From assembly GCA_009744235.1 (NCBI GenBank), contig WPHV01000012.1:1-64000 (forward strand): a stretch of DNA of 64,000 nucleotides. The letters are read 5' to 3'. The notes under the pieces were generated by a model. That model had not been told where the DNA came from. It made no database searches and saw nothing but the letters and a program-made list of their open reading frames with translations. Within the stretch, counting starts at the first letter, position 1. Each line of letters opens with the position of its first letter. Source of the stretch: Gillisella vitis (GTDB lineage Bacteria > Pseudomonadota > Alphaproteobacteria > Rhizobiales > Rhizobiaceae). Below, piece by piece: positions 44,498 to 53,814 of the stretch. A program made the translations under genes and the position numbers.

Positions 44498-44836
44498 TTA
44501 AGCAGCAGGATTGGCCGGTTTCTGCTTGGCTTTGCGGGCCAGATGCGAGCGCAGAATACGCTGTTTCAAGACATTGGAGGCCTTGAACGTCATCACCTTG
44601 CGGGGCGAAATCGGCACTTCTTCACCGGTCTTCGGATTGCGGCCGATCCGCTCGTTCTTTGCGCGCACCTGGAAGGTAGCGAAAGAGGAAAGCTTGACCA
44701 TTTCGCCACGCACGATGGCATTGCAAATCTCATCGATAACAGTTTCGACAAGTTCGGCGGATTCCGTCCGGGAGAGACCAACCTTGCGGAAGACCGATTC
44801 AGCCAAATCCGCGCGTGTTACCGTTTTGCCAGCCAT
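44498..44836 (-). CDS. ihfA: Integration host factor subunit alpha
   Basis: A 112-residue HU/IHF-fold protein that forms a heterodimer with IHF-beta and sharply bends DNA. KTVTRADLAESVFRKVGLSR at the N-terminus and the arm GRNPKTGEEVPISPRKVMTF identify the alpha subunit. A basic C-terminal tail (HLARKAKQKPANPAA) is typical of rhizobia. It lies between fabH and merR, the conserved order. Confidence 0.93.
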   Translation of the reverse strand: MAGKTVTRADLAESVFRKVGLSRTESAELVETVIDEICNAIVRGEMVKLSSFATFQVRAKNERIGRNPKTGEEVPISPRKVMTFKASNVLKQRILRSHLARKAKQKPANPAA

Positions 44837-44934
44837 AGCATCCCGTCCATTTATCAGTTCTGATCGTTATACTCAGAGACTATTGATATGAACGCAATCG
44901 GTCAAGCACCGTTAACAACTTGTTTTTGCGGCAA

Positions 44935-45906
44935 CTACCAGCGCAGCAGCAGCGCACCCCAGGTAAATCCGCCGCCCATGGCTTCCAACAGCACCAAGTC
45001 ACCCTGCTTGATCCGGCCATCAGCGACAGCAACCGAAATCGCCAGTGGAATCGAGGCAGCAGATGTATTGCCATGCTGATCGACGGTGATCACAACTTTT
45101 TCCAGGGGAATATCCAGTTTTTTCGCAGCACCATCGATAATGCGGCGATTGGCCTGATGCGGCACCAGCCAATCGACATCCTCAGCCGTCAGGCCCGACG
45201 CCGCAAAGGATTGTTCGATCACATCGGCGATCATCCCGACCGCGTGCTTGAAGACTTCACGGCCTTCCATGCGCAAATGGCCGACGGTGCCTGTCGTGGA
45301 TGGGCCGCCATCGACATAAAGCTTGTCCTTGTGCGAGCCATCCGAGCGCAAATGCGCCGTCAGCACGCCGCGATCGGCAATGGTTCCCTGCCCTTCGACC
45401 GCTTCCAGCACCAGAGCGCCAGCGCCATCGCCGAACAGCACGCAGGTGGTACGGTCCTGCCAGTCGAGAATACGCGAAAAGGTCTCGGCACCGATGACCA
45501 GCACCCGCTTCGCCAGTCCGCCGCGAATATAGGCATCCGCCGTCGTCATGGCATAGACGAACCCGGTGCAGACGGCCTGAACGTCAAAGGCAAACCCATG
45601 GGTCATGCCAAGCCGGTTCTGGATATTCACCGCAGCCGACGGAAAGGTGTTGTCGGGCGTCGATGTGGCGCAGATGATCATGTCGATATCGGCGGGCGCG
45701 AGGCCAGCGGCCTCCAGCGCCTTCAAGGCAGCCTCAGCGCCAAGCGAGGCGGTGGTCTCCCCCTCGCCGGCAATATAGCGCTGCTTTATGCCGGTGCGTT
45801 GAACGATCCAGTCGTCCGACGTGTCGACAAGCGTTTCCATTTCGCGGTTACTCAATAGCCGCTTGGGCAAAGCCGAGCCAACACCGCGAACAACTGAACG
45901 AATCAT
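44935..45906 (-). CDS. fabH: 3-oxoacyl-ACP synthase III
   Basis: A 323-residue condensing enzyme that starts fatty acid synthesis by joining acetyl-CoA to malonyl-ACP. The catalytic triad is visible: Cys113 in QAVCTGF, His in LVPHQANRRI near 249 and Asn in QHGNTSAASIP near 279. Length and the GDGAGALVL motif are standard. It follows plsX by 19 bases on the same strand and is probably cotranscribed with it. Confidence 0.96.
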   Translation of the reverse strand: MIRSVVRGVGSALPKRLLSNREMETLVDTSDDWIVQRTGIKQRYIAGEGETTASLGAEAALKALEAAGLAPADIDMIICATSTPDNTFPSAAVNIQNRLGMTHGFAFDVQAVCTGFVYAMTTADAYIRGGLAKRVLVIGAETFSRILDWQDRTTCVLFGDGAGALVLEAVEGQGTIADRGVLTAHLRSDGSHKDKLYVDGGPSTTGTVGHLRMEGREVFKHAVGMIADVIEQSFAASGLTAEDVDWLVPHQANRRIIDGAAKKLDIPLEKVVITVDQHGNTSAASIPLAISVAVADGRIKQGDLVLLEAMGGGFTWGALLLRW

Positions 45907-45925
45907 TTTATATTTATCCTGTCTT

Positions 45926-46993
45926 TCACGCTGCTTCCGGCCCGGCGCTGGAGGAACCAGCCCTGGACGTCGATGGAAAGCGAGTGTGATAAAGTTTCAA
46001 ATCATTTTCAATTTTCTGGGTCAAACCATTGCGCGCCATGTCATAGCCAACCTCAATGGCTGAACCGAAACCTTCCGCGTCCGTACCGCCATGGCTCTTG
46101 ATGACGATGCCGTTCAGACCGAGAAAGACGCCGCCATTCACCTTGCGCGGGTCCATCTTGTCCTTCAGCGCATCGAACGCCCCCTTGGCGAAGAAATAGC
46201 CGATCTTCGACATCAGGCTGCGCGACATGGCAGCCCTCAGATAGGTGGCAATCTGGCGCGCCGTGCCTTCGGCAGCCTTCAGGGCGATATTGCCGGTGAA
46301 GCCTTCCGTGACGACGACATCGACCGTGCCCTTGCCAAGATCGTCTCCCTCGACGAAACCAGCATAGTTTAGGGTGTCCAGACCTGCCTCACGCAACATG
46401 CGGCCCGCTTCGCGCACTTCTTCCTGACCCTTGATTTCCTCGACGCCGACATTCAACAAGCCAATCGAAGGACGATCAATCTGGAATAAAGCCCGGGCCA
46501 TAGCGCCGCCCATGACGGCGAAATCCAGCAGTTGTTGCGCATCGGCACCAATGGTGGCGCCAATATCGAGCACAATGCTTTCCCCCTTCAGGGTCGGCCA
46601 GATCCCGGCAATGGCCGGGCGCTCCACATTGGCCATGGTGCGCAGGCAGAACTTGGACATCGCCATCAGTGCGCCGGTATTACCGGCAGACACGACAACA
46701 TCCGCCTCGCCTGTTTTGACGGCCTCAATCGAGCGCCACATGCTGGAGACATAGCGGCCACGCCGCAGCGCCTGGCTTGGCTTTTCGTCCATAGCGATTG
46801 CCACTTCGCAATCGTGGAAGACGGATTTTGCTTTCAATTTTGGATATTTGGCAAGAAAAGGCTCGCACTTTTCCCGCTGGCCAAACAGGATGAATGTAAT
46901 CTCCGGATGGCGCTCCAGCGCCCGGGCGGCGCCCGGAATAACGACTTCGGGACCGAAATCGCCCCCCATGACGTCGAGAGAAATTTTGACCAC
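45926..46993 (-). CDS. plsX: Phosphate acyltransferase PlsX
   Basis: An enzyme of about 355 residues that makes acyl-phosphate from acyl-ACP for phospholipid synthesis. ISLDVMGGDFGPEVVIPGAA at the N-terminus, VVSAGNTGALMAMS and VDVVVTEGFTGNIALKAAEG are diagnostic. The start is best placed at GTG 46993, which has AAGGGA 9 bases upstream; an earlier GTG at 47017 would add eight residues and overlap that site. It precedes fabH in the usual lipid operon. Confidence 0.95.
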   Translation of the reverse strand: MVKISLDVMGGDFGPEVVIPGAARALERHPEITFILFGQREKCEPFLAKYPKLKAKSVFHDCEVAIAMDEKPSQALRRGRYVSSMWRSIEAVKTGEADVVVSAGNTGALMAMSKFCLRTMANVERPAIAGIWPTLKGESIVLDIGATIGADAQQLLDFAVMGGAMARALFQIDRPSIGLLNVGVEEIKGQEEVREAGRMLREAGLDTLNYAGFVEGDDLGKGTVDVVVTEGFTGNIALKAAEGTARQIATYLRAAMSRSLMSKIGYFFAKGAFDALKDKMDPRKVNGGVFLGLNGIVIKSHGGTDAEGFGSAIEVGYDMARNGLTQKIENDLKLYHTRFPSTSRAGSSSAGPEAA

Positions 46994-47103
46994 GCGTCTT
47001 AATCCCTTCTTTTTCACCCCCAGGTGAAATTTTCGGCCAAAATACCGGTTTTGGTCTGGCGTACAACTTATTTGTGGTTCATCGTCAAGGCGCGACTGTC
47101 AAT

Positions 47104-47667
47104 CTAGTCCTTTTTCCAGTCTTTAAGCGCGGCAAAGGGCGATGGGCGAATAATCTGCGCGCCTGTATCCTCGTTATGGCCTGAAAATTCAACGCCCGGC
47201 TTGCGCGGATAGGGGTCGATTGCCATGGCGGCAAACTCGGCGACCAGCGCGCCCGCATCGATCGTGTCCCCGACGAAGGGTTCCGGCGCGTCCGGTCCAT
47301 CCGGGTCCAGCACCATTTCGCCCTGGCCGTCCAGCACAATGCGGGCAAGCTTGGAGCCTTCAGGCACGAAAACCTGCTCCACCTGTTCGCTAATCTGCGT
47401 CAGGACCGGCTCCAGCGTCACGACGCAGGCCTGCTCGATTTCACCTTCCACCACGCCCTTGATTCGCACACCGTCGCGCTTCCAGCGGCTGATCTGAAGT
47501 TCAGCCTTCAGGGAACGGACAGCCAGCACTTTCCACAGCTGCGCCAGGCCTTGGCGCTCGGCGTCATTGGCCTCAAGGCGCACCCGTACGGCATTGGCGG
47601 AGACATGTCCGACCTTGACGTGATAGGAAAAAGGCGTGTTTGCCAGGGTTTGGCCTTGCGATTTCAT
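47104..47667 (-). CDS. DUF177 (YceD-like) protein
   Basis: A 187-residue protein with the DUF177 core: ISRWKRDGVRIKGVVEGEIE, then QACVVTLEPVLTQISEQVEQ and VFVPEG. Homologues are linked to 23S rRNA and ribosomal L32 in other bacteria, and the gene often sits before plsX, as here (110 bases). The ATG at 47667 overlaps the stop of the upstream chaperone gene by 4 bases. Confidence 0.85.
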   Translation of the reverse strand: MKSQGQTLANTPFSYHVKVGHVSANAVRVRLEANDAERQGLAQLWKVLAVRSLKAELQISRWKRDGVRIKGVVEGEIEQACVVTLEPVLTQISEQVEQVFVPEGSKLARIVLDGQGEMVLDPDGPDAPEPFVGDTIDAGALVAEFAAMAIDPYPRKPGVEFSGHNEDTGAQIIRPSPFAALKDWKKD

Positions 47668-48218
47668 CGATGAACCTGCTGCTCTGGAAGAGGAAATGCC
47701 AGCGATCCGATGATCACGGTCTCTTCCGTCATTTGTAAAAGATATGTTTCCGCTGTGATGGCCCAATGGGCCAGATCCGTCATGGCCGGAAGCGCGGCTT
47801 CTGGCACGTCTGGATGGATATTGCGCCGAAAGCCGGCGGCAAGCGCACTCTCATCCTTCAAATCGAGTGCCTTGCCGTAGGTTTCAAGGCGGCCGTAGAA
47901 CATTCCCGCCAATTTTTTCATCCTCTTGGGCACGGTCTGGTCGCCGACGCCCAATTCCCGGATGGAATGATCGACATCCTGAAAAAACGCGTCAATGATT
48001 TCCTGCGCCACTTCCTGGCCGCTGCGCTCAGATTTCGCCGTGCGGCGCAGATAGAGAATCAGCACCAGCGACAGCATTTCAAAACGGCCCATCACGGTAT
48101 CCGGCACGTCGAACGCCTCGTAGAATAGCGGCACGCGGGCGGTTTCCATCAGCACCGCATATTGGCGATCGATAATCTGGCGGTTGTTGCGGCGGGTCTT
48201 GAACAGGGAAAAAATCAT
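47664..48218 (-). CDS. Ubiquinol-cytochrome c chaperone (CBP3-like)
   Basis: A 184-residue protein of the Ubiq_cyt_C_chap family, bacterial relatives of the mitochondrial assembly factor Cbp3/UQCC1 that helps build cytochrome bc1. Visible features are YAVLMETARVPLFYEAFDVP, VMGRFEMLSLVLILYLRR, DVDHSIRELGVGDQTVPKRM, and the following KKLAGMFYGRLETYGKAL. It is the first gene of the row leading to DUF177, plsX, fabH and ihfA. Confidence 0.88.
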   Translation of the reverse strand: MIFSLFKTRRNNRQIIDRQYAVLMETARVPLFYEAFDVPDTVMGRFEMLSLVLILYLRRTAKSERSGQEVAQEIIDAFFQDVDHSIRELGVGDQTVPKRMKKLAGMFYGRLETYGKALDLKDESALAAGFRRNIHPDVPEAALPAMTDLAHWAITAETYLLQMTEETVIIGSLAFPLPEQQVHR

Positions 48219-48549
48219 CGCAGCGCCTATTTTACGTGTTGCCGGCTATTCGTCCGATCCCTGGAGAAAGAGGCGCGACGGCCCGACCGATGTTGCATGA
48301 TGGCTAAAGCTGGTTTACCGAAGCAGTCATGAATTGCAATGCCGTTTTACCGGACCGGCCCTGCCGATGGCAATCGTATCGGCCAAAGTGGGTTGGAGCT
48401 TGAAACATATCGTTGCTCCGTCTTTTCGGTTTCCCCGGAAAGGCCACAATGATATGGGCAAGACGCAAGCGGATAAGCACAAGAAGCGACTGGCGCAAGA
48501 AATGGCTGGCGCAAGAACGAACCTGGCCTGCAGGCGGGCAGAAGAGAGC
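48219..48549. other. Chaperone-bamE divergent intergenic region
   Basis: A 331-bp gap expected to hold both promoters. In-frame codons upstream of the bamE start are open from 48334, but the signal-peptide position argues against using them. No other feature was seen. Confidence 0.4.
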
Positions 48550-49059
48550 ATGATGGGAGATGCATCATTGAAGAGACGGTATTTCCGGCCCGACGCCAGG
48601 GCAATCGGCCTGGCCGCGATGACTTTGCTGATCGCAACCGGCGGCTTGACCGGCTGCACGACCAGCGAAGTTTTCCATAACGGCTATATTGTGGACCCAA
48701 AGGCGCTCGATCTGGTGCCGGTCGGGGCCAGCCGCGAACAGGTCCTGCTATCGCTCGGCACGCCGTCCACCACGGCGACCTTCGATGGCGAGGTATTCTA
48801 TTATATCTCCCAGACCCGCAAGCGCCCCGTGGCCTTCATGAAGCAGCAGCTGGTCGATCAGCAGGTTCTGGCGATTTACTTCGACAAGAACGGCACGGTC
48901 GTACAGCGCGCCAACTACAGCATGAAGGACGGCAAGGTCTTCGACATGGTGTCGCGCACCACGCCAACCGGCGGCAAGGACCTCAGCTTCCTGCAACAGA
49001 TTCTGTCGGGCGGCAACGGCGCTGCCAACAGCGTCAAGAACATGCTCGGCTTCCAATAA
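48550..49059 (+). CDS. bamE: Outer membrane protein assembly factor BamE-type lipoprotein
   Basis: About 169 residues. A lipoprotein signal ends LTGC (Cys36), then comes the SmpA/OmlA domain: NGYIVDPKALDLVPVGASRE, VLLSLGTPS and VFYYISQTRKRPV. It supports the beta-barrel assembly machine at the outer membrane. ATG 48550 or 48553 has GAAGAGAG just upstream. A bidirectional terminator follows, shared with the convergent hppA gene. Confidence 0.88.
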   Translation: MMGDASLKRRYFRPDARAIGLAAMTLLIATGGLTGCTTSEVFHNGYIVDPKALDLVPVGASREQVLLSLGTPSTTATFDGEVFYYISQTRKRPVAFMKQQLVDQQVLAIYFDKNGTVVQRANYSMKDGKVFDMVSRTTPTGGKDLSFLQQILSGGNGAANSVKNMLGFQ

Positions 49060-49080
49060 GCAGAGCCTCGATATCAAAAC

Positions 49081-49111
49081 AAAACCCGCGGCCTTACGGT
49101 CGCGGGTTTTT
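49081..49111. terminator. Bidirectional terminator between bamE and hppA
   Basis: AAAACCCGCG (49081-49090) pairs with CGCGGGTTTT (49101-49110), with T or A runs on both sides, between the convergent stops at 49059 and 49138. Confidence 0.85.
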
Positions 49112-49137
49112 CTATGTCTGCGGTGTATCAAACACCC

Positions 49138-51276
49138 TCAACCGGCAAGAATAGCCAGCAGCAACAGAGCAACGATATTGGTGATCTTGATGGCCGGATT
49201 GACGGCAGGGCCTGCCGTATCCTTGTAGGGATCGCCAACCGTATCGCCTGTCACCGACGCCTTATGGGCGTCTGACCCTTTCAGATGCGTTGTGCCGTCC
49301 TTGTCAACAAAACCATCCTCGAAGCTCTTCTTGGCATTATCCCAGGCGCCGCCGCCCGATGTCATGGAAATTGCCACGAACAGGCCGTTGACGATCACGC
49401 CCAGCAACGAGGCCCCCAGCGCCGCAAAGGCCGAGGCCTTGGAGCCGGAGACCAGCAGCACACCGAAATAGACGACGATGGGTGCAAGCACCGGCAACAA
49501 CGACGGCACGATCATCTCACGGATCGCCGCCTTGGTGAGGATATCGACGGCGCGACCATAATCCGGCTTTTCGGTTCCCTGCATGATGCCGGGCTTTTCA
49601 CGGAACTGGCGGCGCACTTCCTCAACGATCGAGCCAGCGGCCCGGCCCACTGCCGTCATGGCGATGCCGCCGAACAGATAGGGAATGAGCCCCCCGAAGA
49701 TCAACCCGGCCACCACGTAAGGGTTGGAGAGGCTGAAGGAAATGTCGCCTATTCCAGCGAAATACGGATATTGATCGCCATTGGCGGCAAAATATTGCAG
49801 GTCATTGGAATAGGCGGCAAACAGCACCAGCGCACCAAGCCCTGCCGAACCGATCGCATAGCCTTTGGTGACGGCTTTCGTCGTATTGCCAACCGCGTCC
49901 AGCGCATCGGTAACCTTGCGCACCTCCGGTGGCAGATGGGCCATTTCGGCAATGCCGCCAGCATTGTCGGTGACGGGACCGAAAGCATCAAGCGCGACGA
50001 TCATCCCGGCCAGCCCCAGCATGGTGGTGACGGCGATGGCGGTGCCGAACAGACCGGCCAGCTGATAGGTGGAGATGATGCCGCCGATGATTACCAGCGC
50101 TGGCAGCGCGGTTGACTCAAGGGAAACTGCCAGCCCTTGGATAACGTTGGTGCCGTGGCCGGTCACCGACGCCTGGGCGATGGAATTGACCGGGCGTTTG
50201 TTGGTTCCGGTATAGTATTCGGTGATCACAACGATCAGCGCGGTGACGACCAGGCCCAGAATGCCGCAAATGAACAGGTTGACGCCAGTGATGGCCTGAC
50301 CCGCAACGCTGCCAATCGCGCCCCAACCGATGGTAAGCTGGGTTGCCACGGCCAGCCCGATGATCGAAAGCAGGCCAGTGACGATCAGGCCCTTGTAGAG
50401 CGCGCCCATGATCGAGCCATTGACACCGAGCTTGACGAAAAACGTACCAGCAATCGAGGTCAGGATGCAGGTGCCGCAAATCGCCAGCGGATAGATCATC
50501 GCGCTTTCCAGTATCGCGCTGCCTGCGAAGAAAATCGCCGCCAGCACCATGGTGGCGACCACGGACACCGCATAGGTCTCAAACAGGTCGGCGGCCATGC
50601 CGGCGCAATCGCCAACATTATCGCCGACATTATCGGCAATGGTGGCCGGGTTGCGCGGATCATCCTCGGGAATGCCCGCCTCGACCTTGCCGACCAGATC
50701 GCCGCCGACATCGGCACCCTTGGTGAAGATACCGCCGCCCAGCCGGGCGAAAATCGAGATCAGCGACGCGCCGAAGCCAAGCGCCACCAGCGCATCGATG
50801 ACATCGCGCGAGCCGCTGGCATGGCCAAGACCATAAGTCAGGATGAGATAATAAACGGAGACGCCGAGAAGGGCGAGACCAGCCACCAGCATGCCGGTAA
50901 TGGCCCCGGATTTGAAGGCAATGTCGAGACCGGCGGCCAGGCTCTGGGCCGAGGCCTGCGCGGTGCGGACATTGGCGCGCACCGACACATGCATGCCGAT
51001 AAAGCCCGCTGCACCGGAGAGAACCGCGCCGATCAGAAAGCCGATGGCAGCCTCTCCCGACAGGAGGTACCAGACGCCTGCACACACCACAGCACCGACG
51101 ATAGCGATGGTCAGATATTGCCGGGCCAGATAGGCCTGCGCGCCCTCGCGGATATAGCCGGCGATTTCCTGCATACGCGGCGTGCCCTGGTCAGCAGCCA
51201 ATACCGCCTGCGTTGCCCAGACCGCATAGGCCACCGAAATCAAGCCACATAGAATTACGCCTAACAGAACTGCCAT
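49138..51276 (-). CDS. hppA: K+-insensitive membrane H+-pyrophosphatase
   Basis: A 712-residue membrane protein with about 16 helices that pumps protons using pyrophosphate. Substrate and metal motifs are GGGIFTKGADVGGDLVGKVE, GIPEDDPRNPATIADNVGDN and the late GDTVGDPYKDTAGPAVNP. The stretch GNTTKAVTKG carries Lys where K+-dependent enzymes have Ala, so this is the K+-independent type. In agrobacteria such a pump acidifies acidocalcisomes, but location is inferred. A GGGAGG site precedes the ATG at 51276. Confidence 0.95.
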   Translation of the reverse strand: MAVLLGVILCGLISVAYAVWATQAVLAADQGTPRMQEIAGYIREGAQAYLARQYLTIAIVGAVVCAGVWYLLSGEAAIGFLIGAVLSGAAGFIGMHVSVRANVRTAQASAQSLAAGLDIAFKSGAITGMLVAGLALLGVSVYYLILTYGLGHASGSRDVIDALVALGFGASLISIFARLGGGIFTKGADVGGDLVGKVEAGIPEDDPRNPATIADNVGDNVGDCAGMAADLFETYAVSVVATMVLAAIFFAGSAILESAMIYPLAICGTCILTSIAGTFFVKLGVNGSIMGALYKGLIVTGLLSIIGLAVATQLTIGWGAIGSVAGQAITGVNLFICGILGLVVTALIVVITEYYTGTNKRPVNSIAQASVTGHGTNVIQGLAVSLESTALPALVIIGGIISTYQLAGLFGTAIAVTTMLGLAGMIVALDAFGPVTDNAGGIAEMAHLPPEVRKVTDALDAVGNTTKAVTKGYAIGSAGLGALVLFAAYSNDLQYFAANGDQYPYFAGIGDISFSLSNPYVVAGLIFGGLIPYLFGGIAMTAVGRAAGSIVEEVRRQFREKPGIMQGTEKPDYGRAVDILTKAAIREMIVPSLLPVLAPIVVYFGVLLVSGSKASAFAALGASLLGVIVNGLFVAISMTSGGGAWDNAKKSFEDGFVDKDGTTHLKGSDAHKASVTGDTVGDPYKDTAGPAVNPAIKITNIVALLLLAILAG

Positions 51277-51615
51277 TCCAACGCCTCCCTGTTGGACACC
51301 GCCCTCTCCTCCAAGGACGTTGCCTGTTTCTAACAGTCTATCCAATAATCGCCGCTGGCCGGCTGCAAATGGCAATTTCTGCGCTTCCGGTACTCACGTA
51401 CGTTAAGTACGCTCCGTTCCGGTTCTCAAAATCACCATTTTCGCCAGGCCAGCAGCAATTCTTGAACAAACTGTAAGGCAGAGTGCGCTTCTCACGCTGC
51501 AAAGGTCAAGAGCGTGCAACCGGATTTCAAAGCGTCCTGCCGTGCCAGAACGCAATCAACAACCGTCGGGAAATGTTCCGCCGTGAAGGGCTTTGTTGGA
51601 GGGTATCAGGAGCCG
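51277..51615. other. hppA-MFS intergenic region
   Basis: This 339-bp gap is dominated by the long imperfect inverted repeat at 51354-51453 and includes the hppA promoter. No gene was seen. Confidence 0.45.
51354..51453. repeat. 100-bp imperfect inverted repeat
   Basis: Arms of about 47 bases start with GCTGGCC (51354-51360) and end with GGCCAGC (51447-51453). Matching blocks inside include AAATGG, ATTT, CCGG and CGTAC, and the apex is GTACGTTAAGTAC. The segment CTCACGTACG...GTACGCTCCG resembles a short repeat I recall from many proteobacterial genomes. It is probably a dispersed non-coding element. Confidence 0.6.
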
Positions 51616-52842
51616 TCAGGCCTTGGCGCGGCGCTCGGCAAGCAGTTGCAGCGCAATCAGCACGAGGCAAAGCACGGTCACCGGCCAAATCACCAGGTTC
51701 ATCACCGACCATCCATAGGCAGTAAACACCTTGCCGGAAGAAAAGGACGAGAGGGCAACTGTGCTGAACAGGATGATGTCATGGAAACCCTGGACCTTGT
51801 CAGCTTCCTGTGGCCGATAGGAGGAGGCAACAATGGCTGTCGCGCCGATGAAGCCGAAATTCCAGCCGATGCCGAGCAGCACCAGCGCGCCCCAGAAATT
51901 CCAGAGTTCAACGCCCATATGCGCAACGACGGCGCAGCCCATCAGGATCAACAGACCGGCGGCAACGATTTTTTCAGCCCCGAACCGGCGGATCAGCCGT
52001 CCGGTGAAGAAGCTTGGCGCGAACATGGCGATGACATGCCATTGAATACCGAGTGTTGCCTGATCAGAGGTAAAGCCGCAGCCGATCACCATGGCGAGCG
52101 GCGCACCGGTCATCATGAAGGTCATCAGCGCATAGGTGCAGATGCCGCAGATCATCCCGGTAATGAACCGTTGCGTCAGCACGATCTCACGCAGCGAGCG
52201 AACGGGCTTGGCGCTGTCATCCTGGTGGCCGAGCGGCTGCCCAAGATGAACGAAGCTGAGAATCGCAATGGCCAGCAGCATCAGCGGTGCCAGCGCCAGG
52301 AATGCACCGGCAAACAACACCGGCTCGAACAGATCTTTCAGCCAGATCGCCAATTGCGGACCAAGGATCGCCGAAACAATGCCGCCTGCGAGAATCCAGG
52401 AAATGGCCTCGCCCTTGAAATAGCTGGGCGAACTGTCGGCGGCGGCAAAACGGATCTTCTGGGTAAAGCCGCTGGACAGGCCAATCAGCAGCAGGCCGAA
52501 GGCAAACAGCCAGAAATCGATCCTGAACAGCGCCAGCGTAGCGACCAAACCGCCAATCGCCGCCGAACCTGCCCCGATGATGAATGCAGCCTTGCGGCCA
52601 AACAGGCGGGACGCAATGGCAATGGCCACTGCGCCAAGGGCTACGCCAATGTTGAAGCCGGTGAGCGGCGCTGTCGCCAGCGATTTATCGGCACCCAGCA
52701 TTTGGTAACCGGCAAGCCCGCCCAGGGAAAAGGACAGGGGGGCAACAGAGCCCAGAACCGCCTGGGCAGCGGTCAGGATAGCAACGGTGCGCTTGGCACC
52801 TCGCAACTGATGTTCAAGGCCAGTGCTGCTTTCCACTGCCAT
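51616..52842 (-). CDS. MFS transporter
   Basis: A 408-residue inner-membrane protein with twelve predicted helices. Recognisable segments are GFNIGVALGAVAIAIASRLF followed by GRKAAF (loop 2-3), QDDSAKPVRSLREI in the central loop, and GIGWNFGFIGATAIVASSYR in helix 10-11. It belongs to the major facilitator superfamily, but no substrate-specific signature is evident. AAGGG and AGGGA lie just before the ATG. It is separated from nusB by only 26 bases. Confidence 0.8.
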   Translation of the reverse strand: MAVESSTGLEHQLRGAKRTVAILTAAQAVLGSVAPLSFSLGGLAGYQMLGADKSLATAPLTGFNIGVALGAVAIAIASRLFGRKAAFIIGAGSAAIGGLVATLALFRIDFWLFAFGLLLIGLSSGFTQKIRFAAADSSPSYFKGEAISWILAGGIVSAILGPQLAIWLKDLFEPVLFAGAFLALAPLMLLAIAILSFVHLGQPLGHQDDSAKPVRSLREIVLTQRFITGMICGICTYALMTFMMTGAPLAMVIGCGFTSDQATLGIQWHVIAMFAPSFFTGRLIRRFGAEKIVAAGLLILMGCAVVAHMGVELWNFWGALVLLGIGWNFGFIGATAIVASSYRPQEADKVQGFHDIILFSTVALSSFSSGKVFTAYGWSVMNLVIWPVTVLCLVLIALQLLAERRAKA

Positions 52843-52868
52843 GTCCCTGCCCTTCCCCCGAAGGGCTG

Positions 52869-53351
52869 TTACTTGACTGCGGGAACCCGGACCTGCTTGG
52901 CAATCCGGTCCAGCACCGCATTGACCAGCTTGGGCTCGTCTTCCTGGAAAAAGGCGTGGGCAATCTCGACATATTCCGTGACGATCACCGCAATGGGTAC
53001 GTCCTTGCGCTCCAGCAATTCGAACGTGCCAGCGCGCAGAATGGCCCGCACGGTGCTGTCCACCCGGGCCAGCGACCAGTCGTCCTGCAAGGCCTGACGG
53101 ATCAGCGGATCGATCTTGGTCTGGTCGCGGACCACACCGGCAACGATGGAGCGGAACCAGGAGGCATCGGCCTTCAGATAGGTTTCGCCGTCGATTTCCT
53201 GACCGAGACGATGGGTCTCGTATTCGGCAACGACTTCAAGAACGCCGGTGCCGCCGATATCCATCTGGTAGAGGGCCTGCACGGCGGCAAGCCTGGCGGC
53301 GCCGCGCTGGTTGGCGGTCTTGACCGGCGGTTTGTTATTTTCGGTCGTCAT
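52869..53351 (-). CDS. nusB: Transcription antitermination factor NusB
   Basis: A 160-residue all-helical protein that binds BoxA RNA with S10 in rRNA antitermination. The core reads RGAARLAAVQALYQMDIGGT, then VDSTVRAILRAGTFELL, and VIVTEYVEIAHAFFQEDEPK followed by LVNAVLDRIA. The ATG at 53351 is 4 bases after the ribH stop and has GGTGG upstream. The ribH-nusB pairing is conserved in bacteria. Confidence 0.95.
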   Translation of the reverse strand: MTTENNKPPVKTANQRGAARLAAVQALYQMDIGGTGVLEVVAEYETHRLGQEIDGETYLKADASWFRSIVAGVVRDQTKIDPLIRQALQDDWSLARVDSTVRAILRAGTFELLERKDVPIAVIVTEYVEIAHAFFQEDEPKLVNAVLDRIAKQVRVPAVK

Positions 53352-53355
53352 CGGT

Positions 53356-53814
53356 TCAGCCACCAAATTTCTGCTTCAGAGCAATCATCGTCAGGGCAGC
53401 GCGAGCGGCAAAGCCACCCTTGTCCTTGTCTGTCCGCTTGACGCGGGCCCAAGCCTGTTCGTCATTCTCTACCGTCAGGATGCCGTTGCCGATGGCAAGC
53501 GATTCTGACACGGAAAGATCCATCAGGGCGCGGGAGGATTCGTTGGCGACGATATCGAAATGATAGGTCTCACCCCTGATAACCATGCCGAGAGCCACAT
53601 AGCCATCGTAGACCACGCCGCCATTGTCGGCGCCGTCGAGCGCCATGGAAATAGCCGCGGGGACTTCGAGCGCGCCCATGACGGTAACGATGTCATAGCT
53701 GGCGCCAGCCTCATCCAGCACCGCCTTGGCGCCGTCCAGAAGCGCATCGGCCATGTCGTCGTAGAAACGGGCCTCGACAATAAGAAGGTGCGGTGCGGAA
53801 TACTGGTCAGACAT
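53356..53814 (-). CDS. ribH: 6,7-Dimethyl-8-ribityllumazine synthase
   Basis: A 152-residue enzyme that condenses the ribityl-pyrimidine with dihydroxybutanone phosphate. It contains LLIVEARFYDDMADALLDGA, GALEVPAAISMAL, and the catalytic region VIRGETYHFDIVANESS with the conserved His. It comes before nusB and after ribE in the riboflavin gene row, but an oppositely oriented gene separates it from ribE. Confidence 0.95.
   Translation of the reverse strand: MSDQYSAPHLLIVEARFYDDMADALLDGAKAVLDEAGASYDIVTVMGALEVPAAISMALDGADNGGVVYDGYVALGMVIRGETYHFDIVANESSRALMDLSVSESLAIGNGILTVENDEQAWARVKRTDKDKGGFAARAALTMIALKQKFGG

Noticed and set aside
44920..45858. A 312-codon plus-strand frame opposite fabH
   Set aside because: Shadow of fabH; composition typical of antisense frames in GC-rich genes.
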